A stretch of DNA of 21,535 nucleotides from positions 1-21,535 of IMG/VR virus record IMGVR_UViG_3300020153_000075, one strand, 5' to 3'. Positions 6,707 through 14,845 of this stretch are shown here, one piece after another. Every line of letters starts with the position of its first letter. Positions within the stretch are counted from its first letter, which is position 1. A program made the translations under genes and the position numbers. Origin of the DNA: a virus. Below the pieces are notes generated by a model that saw nothing but the letters and a program-made list of their open reading frames with translations, was not told where the DNA came from and searched no databases.

Positions 6707-8084
6707 AGTTTCGTTAACCGATGTAACGCGAAAACCATACCTGTTTGTGGTTCCGCCAAACGATAAGATACTGGAGTTTTGGAAATCGCCTGCAAAGAAC
6801 AAGGTGCTTCTCGGCGGAAACCGAAGCGGGAAAACGGAAAACTGTGCCATAGAGGTTATATGGCACTTACTGGGGGAACATCCTTTTCTTGAGGTTCCTG
6901 AGCCACCTGTCCGTTGGCGCATACATCTGGTGAACTTCGCAAAACTGAAGGAAGTCATAGAAGAGAAGTTTGCGAAGTATCTTCCAGAGAGTTTACTTTG
7001 GGGCGGTTCATGGAGAACCGCATACAATCAGCGTTTTAACATCCTGCGATTGAAGAACGGTTCTACCGTTTCGTTTACTACTCACAGGCACACCATCCGC
7101 GAATTGGAAGGGGCTTCGCTGCATGGTGTCTGGATAGATGAGGAGTGCCCCGAAGAACAGTATAGGGCAATGCGCTTTCGTCTTCTGGACACGAACGGAA
7201 AGATACTGGTATCGGCTACGCCGTTGGACGGTATCACATGGCTTTACGAACTGGTGGAAAGGAGTGCCTATGACCCGAACTATTTTGTGCAACAGGTCAG
7301 CGTCTATGAGAACCGCTACATAGACAAAAGCGTCATTGAAGACATAGAGAAGGTAGTTACACCAGAAGAACGGGACATACGGCTTTACGGTAAGATTTTG
7401 AACCGAAGCCGACGGGTATACAGTGGATTTGATGAAAGCAAACACGTCGTGGGTATAACCACTATGCCACCGTCTAATGCCCTGTGGGCTGTTGGTTTGG
7501 ACTGGGGTTGGCGTCATAACAGCGCACTGGTGTATGCATGTAAACTGGACGACATCATTTACGTCGTAGATGAGTTTGTGATGAAGGGCGTTCCGTTGGG
7601 TGGACTGGGTGAAGAGATTGTCTCGTGGTGCATGGACGCAGGCATACCGCCCTCACGAATGCGTGTTATCTATGACGCACAACTGAAAGCGGTGGATACC
7701 AACGGACAGCCAATGATTAACGTCGTGAATGCACATCACCCCCTACGGTTGCTACCGTCCACAAAACGTGAAGAAAGCGTCGCAACCGTTAATGACCTTC
7801 TCCAAAAGGGAAAGGTGTATATCAGCGAAAACTGCCATCACCTGATAGAAGGGCTTAAGCACTTTTACTACAGAAACAGTATAAAATCCATGACCGAAGA
7901 CGAACATAAGGACGTTTGCGACGCCTTTCGGTATGTGGTATATTATCTGCGAATGATAGAAGACGTGGACGAAGAGGAAGAGGACGAAAGCGCATTCGGT
8001 GCGCCTTCGGGTGTAACGCGAATAATGGATGCTATTCTGGAACGCAGGAAGCGCACAGGGAACCCATACCTGCGAAGGGGGTGA
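6696..8084 (+). CDS. terL: Terminase large subunit (packaging ATPase and nuclease)
   Basis: At 462 residues this is a normal-sized TerL. The ATPase half has Walker A GGNRSGKT (40-47), Walker B GVWIDEE (D148, E149) and the coupling motif VSATPLDG (172-179). The nuclease half, an RNase H fold, has VGLDWGWRHNSA (D269), VIYDAQ (D327) and HKDVCDAFRYVVYY near the C-terminus (D406, D409). The protein threads DNA into the empty head through the portal and cuts the concatemer. The region is complete, with no frameshift. The layout resembles terminases of the large group with a 'GGNRSGKT' P-loop. The cutting strategy (cohesive, headful or direct repeat) cannot be told from this. It ends 6 nt before the amidase start. 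Confidence 0.93.
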   Translation: MGIEVSLTDVTRKPYLFVVPPNDKILEFWKSPAKNKVLLGGNRSGKTENCAIEVIWHLLGEHPFLEVPEPPVRWRIHLVNFAKLKEVIEEKFAKYLPESLLWGGSWRTAYNQRFNILRLKNGSTVSFTTHRHTIRELEGASLHGVWIDEECPEEQYRAMRFRLLDTNGKILVSATPLDGITWLYELVERSAYDPNYFVQQVSVYENRYIDKSVIEDIEKVVTPEERDIRLYGKILNRSRRVYSGFDESKHVVGITTMPPSNALWAVGLDWGWRHNSALVYACKLDDIIYVVDEFVMKGVPLGGLGEEIVSWCMDAGIPPSRMRVIYDAQLKAVDTNGQPMINVVNAHHPLRLLPSTKREESVATVNDLLQKGKVYISENCHHLIEGLKHFYYRNSIKSMTEDEHKDVCDAFRYVVYYLRMIEDVDEEEEDESAFGAPSGVTRIMDAILERRKRTGNPYLRRG

Positions 8085-8090
8085 TGGTTT

Positions 8091-8597
8091 ATGAGTTACA
8101 CTTTCTTTTTAAAGCCTGAAGAGTTATTCAAACAAAAGGGGTGGAGTTGGGTAACCCGTAAAATTGATACTGTCGTTTTACATTATTCGGCTGTTACGGG
8201 AAAAAAGACGGCAGAGAGTGTGCGTCAGCAATTGGAAGCTATTCGCCAATACCACGTAAAGAACAGGGGTTGGAAGGACATCGCCTATCATATCGGTATT
8301 GACCTTCTTGGGCGTTATTGGGCATTGCGTCCAATAAACCAAATGGGGGCGCATTGCAAAGGGCATAACGCTACCAGCATAGGTGTTGTGTTGTTGGCTG
8401 ACGAAGAACAGTTACAATCAGCCCCGCTGTTAGAGGAAGCCGTTTTGAAGCTGTTCAGTTATCTAAACATTCGTTTTAAGCAACCCGCCTTTTTCCTTCA
8501 CAGGCAGTTAAATAAGACGAAGTGTCCGCCTATACGGAAAGAGTTTGAAGAGAGATTGTATAACTTGGGTTATCTTAGCGGGGGTGATGATGAATGA
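8091..8597 (+). CDS. N-acetylmuramoyl-L-alanine amidase (phage endolysin)
   Basis: The 168-residue protein is a single amidase_2/PGRP-type domain that cleaves the bond between muramic acid and L-alanine in peptidoglycan. The zinc ligands are in place: H31 in VVLHYSA, H137 in FFLHRQLNKTKCPP and C145 in the same motif. DIAYHIGID (Y66) and MGAHCKGHNATSIGVVLL are standard family motifs. It has no signal peptide, membrane anchor or cell-wall-binding domain, so export would depend on a holin; a T7-lysozyme-like role is also possible given the size. The start at 8091 follows AAGGGGGTGATGG. Its end overlaps the portal gene by 4 bp. Position between terminase and portal is unusual for a lysis gene. 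Confidence 0.9.
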   Translation: MSYTFFLKPEELFKQKGWSWVTRKIDTVVLHYSAVTGKKTAESVRQQLEAIRQYHVKNRGWKDIAYHIGIDLLGRYWALRPINQMGAHCKGHNATSIGVVLLADEEQLQSAPLLEEAVLKLFSYLNIRFKQPAFFLHRQLNKTKCPPIRKEFEERLYNLGYLSGGDDE

Positions 8598-10201
8598 TTG
8601 AACAGAAACAGATTGCTGAAATCTATCAGAACTATGTAACTGCCTATTCAAAGCGGAACGAGAATATCAAACAGTTAAGACAGCAGGCGTATGCAGAACG
8701 GTTTCAGCGCACTCCCGCCGTAGAGGGCGGAAGTAATCTTCAGCTGCCTTTGACGCGATGGGTTATAGATGTCATACAGGAAAGACTGTTTCTTTCACTT
8801 TTTGGACAACCCGATTTTGTTCGGGTTATCCCAAAGTCTCTGGACGATACCGACTTAGCCGAAAGCATGGCTAAGATTATAAACCACTATGCCCAGCCGA
8901 TGGCTGTCTTTTTGGCGTTAGGAGACGCCCTACTGTTGGGCGAAGGTGTTATCCGACTTGGGATTGAGGTTGCCGAAGAACGATGGGGAAAGAAGAGAAA
9001 AAGCAGACGCCCTTTCTGGGAATGGATACCGCTTGAAAACACCTTCTTCTTTTCGCCTTACACAGACGAACCCGAAAAGCGTGGTTGCTTCTGGGTGCAT
9101 TATGTGAAAAAGAAAACGCTGAGGGATATGTTTGAGGGCGAAGAGGAAACGATGAAAAGAATACCAGAGACGCAGGAAACGCCGTTTTTCCTGCCGTCGG
9201 CTATAGAAGAGATGTTACCCGCGTCCATGTTTGCTGGTGAAGATGAGGCGATGGTCAAGTTAGCGGACTTTTACTTTCCTGATGAGGAGATGGGCTATCG
9301 GCATGTGGTGTATGCACCCGACGCCAACCTCATTCTCAAAGACGAAAAGTCCGTTTTACCGTTTGACGGTGCGCCTATTTTCCTGTTGAGGCTGTTCCCA
9401 TTCGGTAGTGGCGGTTTGGGTTCGCTGCTTTCGCCGATAGAAGAAGAACTGACGGCGTATCATAACCAAAAGGTGGACGCCAACACTCTGCGTCTTTTTC
9501 CGATTTACAGAGTGGTATCCACATCGCCTGCGCTGAGGGACAAAGAGAACTGGACTGCGGGGAAGCGGATAGTGGTAGACAGCCCAGATGACGTAACGCC
9601 GTTGCCTGTTCAGGAACTGGTTACCAGTGATAGGGACGAAAACTTTCTGTGGGAATTAGCCAAACTGGTTTCGGGTGTGAACGAACTGCTTAGTGGCTCA
9701 CCAACAGTCAGGGGCGAAAACACGGCGTATGAAGTGGAAGTGGCTATGGCTGAAGGAAGCGTTCGCTTCAGGCGGTTTATGGTGTTCGTTGCCGAATGGA
9801 TGCGAAGGATAATCCAACATGAACTGTTGCTGTTGCAGGTGCTGGGGGACGACGAAGAGATAGCCGAAGTGTGTTTTCCTTCACCAAATCCGCTAACCTT
9901 GATTGAACCTCTTGACATCAGGCATAGATTTGTGTATAATTTTAACACAGTGCTGACCAACAGGCAGATGGAGATACAAAAGTGGGTATTGCTGAGGAAC
10001 CTGTTGGCGCAGGAACCAATGTTCGCAGAGAACAGACAGGCGCAGTGGTATGTTTTGCGCCAAATCTTGACGGCGTTTGACGTTGACTACAGGCTTGTAA
10101 TTGGGGACAAACCTGTAGAAGCCGAAAAATCCCCAATTGACATAGCGACGCTTTTACAAACACTTGGTAAAGGGGGAATAGCGAATGCTGGAGAGGTTTA
10201 A
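8594..10201 (+). CDS. Portal protein
   Basis: The 535-residue protein follows TerL and the amidase, and its sequence has portal features. These include an early helical stretch with SNLQLPLTRWVIDVIQERL (47-65), a DALLLGEGVIRLGIEV segment (111-126) where portals typically have 'A...G.g.~v.~', PFWEWIPLENTFFFSP (140-155), corresponding to the 'V.p.d.~~dp' motif, and GSGGLGSLLSPIEEELTAYHNQKVD (271-295), corresponding to the 'G.g...l......~n.~~~' stem helix. Portals form a twelve-fold ring at one capsid vertex that passes DNA and joins the tail. The C-terminus is glycine-rich and overlaps the next gene by 17 bp. The subfamily is not identified. Confidence 0.8.
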   Translation: MIEQKQIAEIYQNYVTAYSKRNENIKQLRQQAYAERFQRTPAVEGGSNLQLPLTRWVIDVIQERLFLSLFGQPDFVRVIPKSLDDTDLAESMAKIINHYAQPMAVFLALGDALLLGEGVIRLGIEVAEERWGKKRKSRRPFWEWIPLENTFFFSPYTDEPEKRGCFWVHYVKKKTLRDMFEGEEETMKRIPETQETPFFLPSAIEEMLPASMFAGEDEAMVKLADFYFPDEEMGYRHVVYAPDANLILKDEKSVLPFDGAPIFLLRLFPFGSGGLGSLLSPIEEELTAYHNQKVDANTLRLFPIYRVVSTSPALRDKENWTAGKRIVVDSPDDVTPLPVQELVTSDRDENFLWELAKLVSGVNELLSGSPTVRGENTAYEVEVAMAEGSVRFRRFMVFVAEWMRRIIQHELLLLQVLGDDEEIAEVCFPSPNPLTLIEPLDIRHRFVYNFNTVLTNRQMEIQKWVLLRNLLAQEPMFAENRQAQWYVLRQILTAFDVDYRLVIGDKPVEAEKSPIDIATLLQTLGKGGIANAGEV

Positions 10202-10928
10202 ACAGTTACTGGGTATTGGCGACGATGCCGAAAATCTTAGCCCAACCGAAGGTGCTAAGGGTGGCGTTCCGAACAACACCGAAGGACAGGGCGAAGCCAA
10301 TCCTTCTGAGGAGATAGATGCAAAGACCTACGAAGAAATCTTCGCCGAACTGGTGAAGACCGCAGAAGAAGAAGCGAAGAAAGAGGCAGAGAAGTTTCAG
10401 GAAAAGACCAAGAAGATGTTAGAAAGCGAACCTGTTCCGCAGGACAGCGAAGCCGAAAAGGAAAGGGAACCACAAATCAACCTTGACGAAAACGCTACGG
10501 TAAACGATTTGCTGAAGGCTGTTTTGTCTGAGGTAGACAAGCGCATTCAGCAGACAATCCGCGAAGTGCTGGGTGGTATCCCCAGTGGGGTGGTGGAAAG
10601 TATCGTAAGGGAAAACCCAGCCCTGAAGTCTGTAGAGGACGAAGCTATGCGGATTGTAGAGAAACTTCCACCTGAAGCGAAGCGTCGGGAGACTGTGGAG
10701 ATGCTGATGTGGGCATTGAAGGGCATGAAAAGCGAAGCGGAGAAGCGCAGTTTCGCTTCTGAACTCTTGGAGAGTATCGTAGGCGAAAAGCGCAGGGAAA
10801 CGAACTTCGTTCCGTTGCCCTACAGTGCTTCCGAAATAGAGGACTTCGCACAGAAACTAAGGCTTGACCCGACTACGCTAAAGAGGCGGTTAGCCGAACA
10901 AATGATGAAAGGGGGATTTGAGAAATGA
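10185..10928 (+). CDS. Putative capsid scaffolding protein
   Basis: This 247-residue protein is strongly charged and helical, with E/K-rich coiled-coil-like segments (for example YEEIFAELVKTAEEEAKKEA at about 49-68, ending in KKM), a low-complexity N-terminus and a C-terminal helix (LKRRLAEQMMKGGFEK) that could bind the capsid protein. This composition, together with the place right after the portal, is typical of scaffold proteins that guide capsid assembly and then leave or are degraded. No protease domain or catalytic triad is visible. AAAGGGGG lies upstream of its start, which overlaps the portal end by 17 bp. The assignment rests on position and composition, not on a family motif. The major capsid gene is five genes downstream rather than next door. 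Confidence 0.6.
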   Translation: MLERFKQLLGIGDDAENLSPTEGAKGGVPNNTEGQGEANPSEEIDAKTYEEIFAELVKTAEEEAKKEAEKFQEKTKKMLESEPVPQDSEAEKEREPQINLDENATVNDLLKAVLSEVDKRIQQTIREVLGGIPSGVVESIVRENPALKSVEDEAMRIVEKLPPEAKRRETVEMLMWALKGMKSEAEKRSFASELLESIVGEKRRETNFVPLPYSASEIEDFAQKLRLDPTTLKRRLAEQMMKGGFEK

Positions 10929-11419
10929 GTAGGAAAGCGGTAAATAATACGGAGTTTGTGGAACAGAAGGCGGAAACCACACCAAACGCGGAAGCTACCA
11001 CGAATGTGGAAGTTAACGAGGCGACGCTCTTTGAGAAGGCGAACGTGTCGCCATTAAAGCCGAAAGACCCAAACGACGGTTGGTCATATTATTGGGCTAT
11101 CGCTGAAGGAAGCGGTGTAGGCACTGCCTCTCGTATGCGCCTTCGGGGCTTTGAGAAAGTGAGGGCGTATAGTGATGGTGAAATCCCGACCTATGGCGGT
11201 GAAAGAAACGAAAACAACGAGGTGGTTTACGGCGGATTGGTTCTTATGAAACGACCCAAGTCGCTGACCGAAAAGGAAAGAGAGGCTAAAATCCGCGAAT
11301 ATCGCCGTTTGGCGAACCAGAAAGAGGCAGAGTTTGAAGAGGCAATGGAACGTGAGGGTGCGGAATACCACCCGAACAGAAGCAGTTTTTACTTTGCCGA
11401 AAATCCTTTGGCAAAATAG
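10925..11419 (+). CDS. Unrecognised 164-residue head-region protein
   Basis: No family is recognised. Residues 1-40 are low-complexity (T, E, N, A). Residues 50-110 form a W/Y/G-rich segment (NDGWSYYWAIAEGSG, then IPTYGGE, then YGGLVLMKRP) that looks like a compact fold. Residues 110-145 form a charged helix (LTEKEREAKIREYRR). A gene of this shape between scaffold and capsid could be a scaffold cofactor, a head protein or an assembly chaperone. It overlaps the scaffold-like gene by 4 bp (ATGA) with GGGGG upstream, so the two are translated together. Confidence 0.7.
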   Translation: MSRKAVNNTEFVEQKAETTPNAEATTNVEVNEATLFEKANVSPLKPKDPNDGWSYYWAIAEGSGVGTASRMRLRGFEKVRAYSDGEIPTYGGERNENNEVVYGGLVLMKRPKSLTEKEREAKIREYRRLANQKEAEFEEAMEREGAEYHPNRSSFYFAENPLAK

Positions 11420-11432
11420 GGGGTGAATTAGT

Positions 11433-11996
11433 ATGCTAAATCCAATTCCTGCAGAACTGGGCGACTTCAGCGAAATCAGACGTTTGAATAGGGCTGGTTC
11501 AGACCCTGCAATTATCCGTCGGGGCGTATTGGGTAAACTGGAAAGCAATGGGACTGTTTCTGTTGTCGCTCTTACTGGTTCTTCTTACCCGTCGGGTTCT
11601 AACCTGCTTTCTTCGGTTACCACTCTTTTGGGTGTAGTTACGAAAGACTATTCTACGACACCCGACCCCGTAACCGAACAGACGCAGGAATATGGCGGAC
11701 AAGCCGAAAGCACAACCGCGAAGGTGCATATTGCTCTGATGGGTGCGCACAGAGAGATTATCCTGCCGACTGTTAACAATAGTGGGGAACTTGACCCCTC
11801 TATCGCCGTTCCGTCTAATATTGGTAAGGCTGTTACTGTGAGGGCGCAAAACTATTCCATTACTGCAGGTAACAATAAATACTGGTGCTATCCTGCGGTA
11901 GTGTTGGGTGGTAACGATGGTATTATCGTTGGTTTGGCTGGACGGGGTAGAGTGATTGTGCGTCTGAAGAGAAGTTTCTTCGTGGAGATGCAGTAA
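11433..11996 (+). CDS. Beta-rich structural protein, possible head decoration
   Basis: The 187-residue protein is rich in T, S, V, G and N and looks almost entirely beta-stranded, as expected for a virion surface or decoration protein. Recognisable pieces are GVLGKLESNGTVSVVALTG, TLLGVVTKDYSTTPDP, AKVHIALMGAHREIILP and IGLAGRGRVIVRLK-like ends. It has no transmembrane segment or signal peptide. The ribosome binding site is AGGGGGTGA. It and the next gene share a similar plan: a 'G..vr....G' start, a 'G(V/I)(V/I)(T/S)' centre, then 'A.V.' strands. It sits between the portal/scaffold group and the capsid gene, which supports a capsid-associated role. Decoration is an inference. Confidence 0.6.
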   Translation: MLNPIPAELGDFSEIRRLNRAGSDPAIIRRGVLGKLESNGTVSVVALTGSSYPSGSNLLSSVTTLLGVVTKDYSTTPDPVTEQTQEYGGQAESTTAKVHIALMGAHREIILPTVNNSGELDPSIAVPSNIGKAVTVRAQNYSITAGNNKYWCYPAVVLGGNDGIIVGLAGRGRVIVRLKRSFFVEMQ

Positions 11997-12011
11997 ACAG
12001 GGGGTGATTGA

Positions 12012-12677
12012 ATGAACGCCTTGTCTCTTGAACAATTGACCCCACGTGTTATCGGAGACGGCTACAAAAGGGTTATCATGACGCCACCGTCAAACACGAC
12101 CATTACCCCATACAAGGGGTGTTTTGTGCGTTACAGGATTAAAAGCGGTGGAAGTCCCACTCTGAATACCATTAAATTGGTTAGTGGAGAAACTTGGAGT
12201 TACTACGAAGCGGTTCAAAACGACGGTAACTACAACAACCGACCTTTTGGTATCATTAGTAACAACCCCGCAGAAGCCGACGCGGTAAAAGACCCGTCGG
12301 CAGGAAAGTGGGCTGTTATTGTGTTTGATACCGAAGACGCACCAATAAGGGTGGCATTCAGAGTAATCAACGATAACTATCATTTTGAACCCGCCGTTAA
12401 AACTATGCTGGGGAAGAGATTTATCATTGCTGGTAAGGAGATAACAACGAACGAGGGCACTTTCGTTCTACCGTTTGCAATGCAATATGGGTCTGGTGGT
12501 TTGATTTGCCGACAGGTCTATCCTGCAATCCAGAAAGATGAAGCGAACTCAGGCGTCTATGCAGACTACGGATGGGTGGTGTTGGATTTGAACTATGCAT
12601 TAGGTTTAACAGACCAAACAGAAGAAGATAAGTTTCTAAGTTTTCCTTACGTTATTCCGTTTGTGCCACCAACATAA
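12012..12677 (+). CDS. Beta-rich structural protein, possible second decoration protein
   Basis: The 221-residue protein has many strands (IKSGGSPTLNTIKLVSGE, PFGIISNNPAEAD, GKWAVIVFDTEDAPIRVAFRV) and a hydrophobic C-terminal part ending in proline-rich PYVIPFVPPT. The order of segments recalls the preceding gene: a strand pair, then a 'GI(I/V)S' turn, then an acidic loop, then an 'A.V.~' strand. The resemblance is too weak to prove paralogy by eye. CAGGGGGTGATTG precedes the ATG. The last base is shared with the start of the next gene, indicating coupled translation. A virion role is inferred from position and composition. Confidence 0.6.
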   Translation: MNALSLEQLTPRVIGDGYKRVIMTPPSNTTITPYKGCFVRYRIKSGGSPTLNTIKLVSGETWSYYEAVQNDGNYNNRPFGIISNNPAEADAVKDPSAGKWAVIVFDTEDAPIRVAFRVINDNYHFEPAVKTMLGKRFIIAGKEITTNEGTFVLPFAMQYGSGGLICRQVYPAIQKDEANSGVYADYGWVVLDLNYALGLTDQTEEDKFLSFPYVIPFVPPT

Positions 12678-13264
12678 TGGAGTGGGAAGACTATACACAA
12701 TCGGTATTGCGCAGGGGTGAGAGTGAACGGATTGTGGAATTATCGGTTAATCAGCAGGACGTTGCTGCTGGGCTGATAATTCCACGCCGTGAACTCGTTG
12801 CCATTCAAGACGGCGAAGTCCGTCCGCTGTATACCTATCCGTCTTTTTCAGGAAGGATATTCGGAACGGTAGTAGAACCTTCACGCAAACTGGGCGGTTA
12901 CGTCATAGACGAACCGTATGATGAAGACGGCAATTTGAAAACAACAAGAAAAGTATGTATAATAAGAAACGGAGTATTGCAGATACCTGTCCTCTTTGTG
13001 CAGCACACGTGGATTAACATTAAGCACATGAAAGAGTGGGCTTTCACACTACAGCGGGTGGACATCGGTGGGAAGCGAAGGATAGTAGGGATACTGTATT
13101 ACCATCCTGATTATGATTACTGGTATAATATCTTTTACATTTACAGGGCGGGTTGGTGTAGAGACTTTATCAGGCGTCAATGGATTGGCGGTAGTTATGA
13201 GTGGTTATGCCAAGCGAAGGTTACCTTCCTTCCGCAATATGTTTTAGGTTGGGGGTGGGACTGA
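12677..13264 (+). CDS. Unrecognised aromatic-rich 195-residue protein
   Basis: No family is recognised. The protein is unusually rich in W, Y and F, especially near the C-terminus (YYHPDYDYWYNIFYIYRAGW and SYEWLCQAK). It has an N-terminal segment with charged helix-like residues (DYTQSVLRRGESERIVEL) and a middle of strands (VCIIRNGVLQIPVLFVQH). Its ATG overlaps the stop of the previous gene by one base and lacks a Shine-Dalgarno sequence, so it probably depends on translation of the gene before it. It overlaps the next gene by one base too. Aromatic-rich small proteins near capsid genes may be head-completion or connector proteins, but this is not shown. A TGGTATAAT sequence at 13121-13129 is likely coincidental coding sequence. 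Confidence 0.65.
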   Translation: MEWEDYTQSVLRRGESERIVELSVNQQDVAAGLIIPRRELVAIQDGEVRPLYTYPSFSGRIFGTVVEPSRKLGGYVIDEPYDEDGNLKTTRKVCIIRNGVLQIPVLFVQHTWINIKHMKEWAFTLQRVDIGGKRRIVGILYYHPDYDYWYNIFYIYRAGWCRDFIRRQWIGGSYEWLCQAKVTFLPQYVLGWGWD

Positions 13265-13443
13265 TGGCAAAGACTTCTGGAAAGAAACCACCTCTGGGAA
13301 CAGGGGAAAGGTTCAGACAACTTACGGGGCAACTTAGGCGAAAGGGCGTTAAAGACCCCGAAGCCTTAGCAGCATGGATTGGCAGAAAGAAATACGGGAA
13401 AGAACGTTTTCAGAAATTAGCCCAGAAAGGGCGAAAGAAATAG
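13264..13443 (+). CDS. Small basic phage protein with LGTGERF...GRKKYG motif
   Basis: This 59-residue protein is very basic and reads like a family of short phage proteins found near virion genes, with PPLGTGERFRQL at the start, KDPEALAAWIGRKKYG in the middle (residues 30-45) and a lysine-rich tail. The function of that family is not known to me; charge suggests nucleic acid binding or packing inside the capsid. The ATG at 13264 shares its A with the previous stop and is preceded by TTGGGGGTGGG, which favours it over an upstream in-frame start. It ends 13 nt before the major capsid gene, and the two share the same transcript. Confidence 0.7.
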   Translation: MAKTSGKKPPLGTGERFRQLTGQLRRKGVKDPEALAAWIGRKKYGKERFQKLAQKGRKK

Positions 13444-13456
13444 GGGGTGAACGTTT

Positions 13457-14356
13457 ATGATTACGAGTGGTCAATTGAACCTGTTACGGGTAGGACTTAC
13501 TGAAATCCTTATGCGGGAGTTTCAGAAGCCGAATATTTACAGCCGTATCTATGAAGAGGAGACTTCGGATAAAGAATATGAAGAGTATCAGCACATCGTG
13601 GGGTTGCCAACCGTTCCTGAGTGGGACAGCGATGGTTCTGAACTGCCGTTCGTGAGTGCTTCCAACGGATATAAGGTGCTGTTTGTGCATAAGGACTACG
13701 GTATGGCGTGGGCGATTAGTAAGCGTCTGATGCGTGGAGACCAGTATAAGGTGGTTGCTGGGCGGTTGACCCGAACAGCGGTTAGGGCTGCGCAGCATAC
13801 CATTGAACTGTTGACCACCGCCTTTATCGCCACCAATCCGACTTGGGTGGACGGCAAATCTCTCTTTGCCGACGACCACCCGATTGAAGGTGGTGGGGTC
13901 TACGACAATAAGATTACTGCTGCTCTGTCAGAAGAGGGATTGACTGAAGCCCTTGTTCGGTTCCGCAGGGCTGTTGACTGGAGAGGCAATCCTATCATCA
14001 TTGAACCAAAGATTTTAATGGTTCCGCCTGAATTGGAAGTAAAGGCGAAGGTGTTTGTCGGTAGCATGGCTTATGTGGAACCTACTACTAGCCCACCATT
14101 CAGGAGTAACGCAGGCGTTCTGAACCCGTTTAAGGGAACTCTGGACGTGGTGGTCAACCCGTATCTGACTGATAGTAACGACTGGTATCTTTTCGCTGCG
14201 CCATCCGAAGGTTCTCTGAAGTTTTTCTGGAGACAGCGACCTGAAATCGTAACCGAGAGGGACTTCCGCACTCAGGGTATCATGAACGCTATCACTATGG
14301 CGTTCAGTTACGGTGCGGTTGACGTTATCGGTATGGTTGGTGCTTCAGTAACGTAA
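13457..14356 (+). CDS. Major capsid protein (Mu gpT-like, HK97 fold)
   Basis: The 299-residue protein has the pattern of Mu-type major head proteins (gpT family). An N-terminal region contains LPTVPEWDSDGSELPF (50-65). A run of helix (AISKRLMRGDQYKVVAGRLTR) leads to DGKSLFADDHP (132-142), which matches the 'dGkpLF...Hp' loop, and then PKILMVPPELE (184-194), which matches the 'P..LvVpp.Le' strand. No N-terminal extension that would need proteolysis is seen, and no capsid protease gene is recognised nearby. The length is normal for the family. TAGGGGGTGAACG precedes the ATG, a strong site consistent with high expression. It assembles around the scaffold to form the icosahedral head. Confidence 0.85.
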   Translation: MITSGQLNLLRVGLTEILMREFQKPNIYSRIYEEETSDKEYEEYQHIVGLPTVPEWDSDGSELPFVSASNGYKVLFVHKDYGMAWAISKRLMRGDQYKVVAGRLTRTAVRAAQHTIELLTTAFIATNPTWVDGKSLFADDHPIEGGGVYDNKITAALSEEGLTEALVRFRRAVDWRGNPIIIEPKILMVPPELEVKAKVFVGSMAYVEPTTSPPFRSNAGVLNPFKGTLDVVVNPYLTDSNDWYLFAAPSEGSLKFFWRQRPEIVTERDFRTQGIMNAITMAFSYGAVDVIGMVGASVT

Positions 14357-14358
14357 CC

Positions 14359-14655
14359 ATGATAGAGATAGTGAAGCAGTGGGAGTTTTCTTGGGTATGT
14401 ATTATCGCTGGGGCAATCGGCGGGTTAATAAAGGCGATTGCTTCAGCGGAACACTTCACCCTTCCTTCGGTTTCGGGGCACAAAATCTTCTTGGCGTCTC
14501 TTAAAAGTGTGCTGGTGGGTGCTTTCATCGGCTTCGTGGTGGACACCCACCCCGTCTTTTCTGCCCTTCTTGGTTACAGCGGAATGGATGTTCTCCAGAT
14601 GTTAGAAACGAAGGTTCGTAAACATTTAGAAAAGGGTGGTGAGAACAATGCTTGA
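14359..14655 (+). CDS. Holin-like small membrane protein
   Basis: This 98-residue protein has a hydrophobic N-terminal segment with small residues (WVCIIAGAIGGLIKAIA, about 12-28), a second hydrophobic stretch (LASLKSVLVGAFIGFVV, about 45-61) and a charged tail (VRKHLEKGGEN). This arrangement, with two helices, an AIGGLIKA motif and a charged C-terminus, suits a phage holin that would release the amidase encoded upstream. It is also similar to small phage membrane proteins of unknown role. There is no Shine-Dalgarno sequence, so it is probably coupled to capsid translation (2-nt gap). The holin role is an inference, since genes at 16539, 17697 and 21117 are also membrane proteins. Confidence 0.6.
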   Translation: MIEIVKQWEFSWVCIIAGAIGGLIKAIASAEHFTLPSVSGHKIFLASLKSVLVGAFIGFVVDTHPVFSALLGYSGMDVLQMLETKVRKHLEKGGENNA

Positions 14656-14821
14656 AAGGCTGTTCAGACGACGGTTACGCCGATGGCTGGAAGAGAGGGC
14701 ACTTCGTTTACCGCAAAGTGAACGAGAGAAGATTGCAAAAACACTCGGTGTAGAAGTAGAACTGATTGAGGCAATAGAAGAAGCCATTCGGACAATCATC
14801 ATTAAGCAACTTGGGCTGTAA
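14648..14821 (+). CDS. Small charged helical protein (57 residues), end of the structural operon
   Basis: No family is recognised. The protein begins with a strongly basic helix (ERLFRRRLRRWLEERALRL, residues 3-21). A helix-turn-helix-like segment follows (SEREKIAKTLGVEVELIEAIEEAIRTI), which resembles a small DNA-binding or ring-forming domain. The start at 14648 lies within the previous gene (8-bp overlap) and follows GGTGGTGAG. The gene ends 25 nt before a strong terminator, so it is the last gene of the long rightward operon. Confidence 0.6.
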   Translation: MLERLFRRRLRRWLEERALRLPQSEREKIAKTLGVEVELIEAIEEAIRTIIIKQLGL

Positions 14822-14845
14822 GACTTTTGAAAATCTTTCTGAAGG

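Noticed and set aside
6569-7027. 152-codon minus-strand frame opposite the terminase genes
   Set aside because: Antisense to clear terminase coding sequence; low-complexity product without start signals.
13121-13129. TGGTATAAT as an internal promoter before the capsid gene
   Set aside because: It is an exact extended -10 match but lies in coding sequence (Y-W-Y-N), with no -35-like hexamer at 16-18 bp; probably coincidence, though a transcription-start map could revive it.
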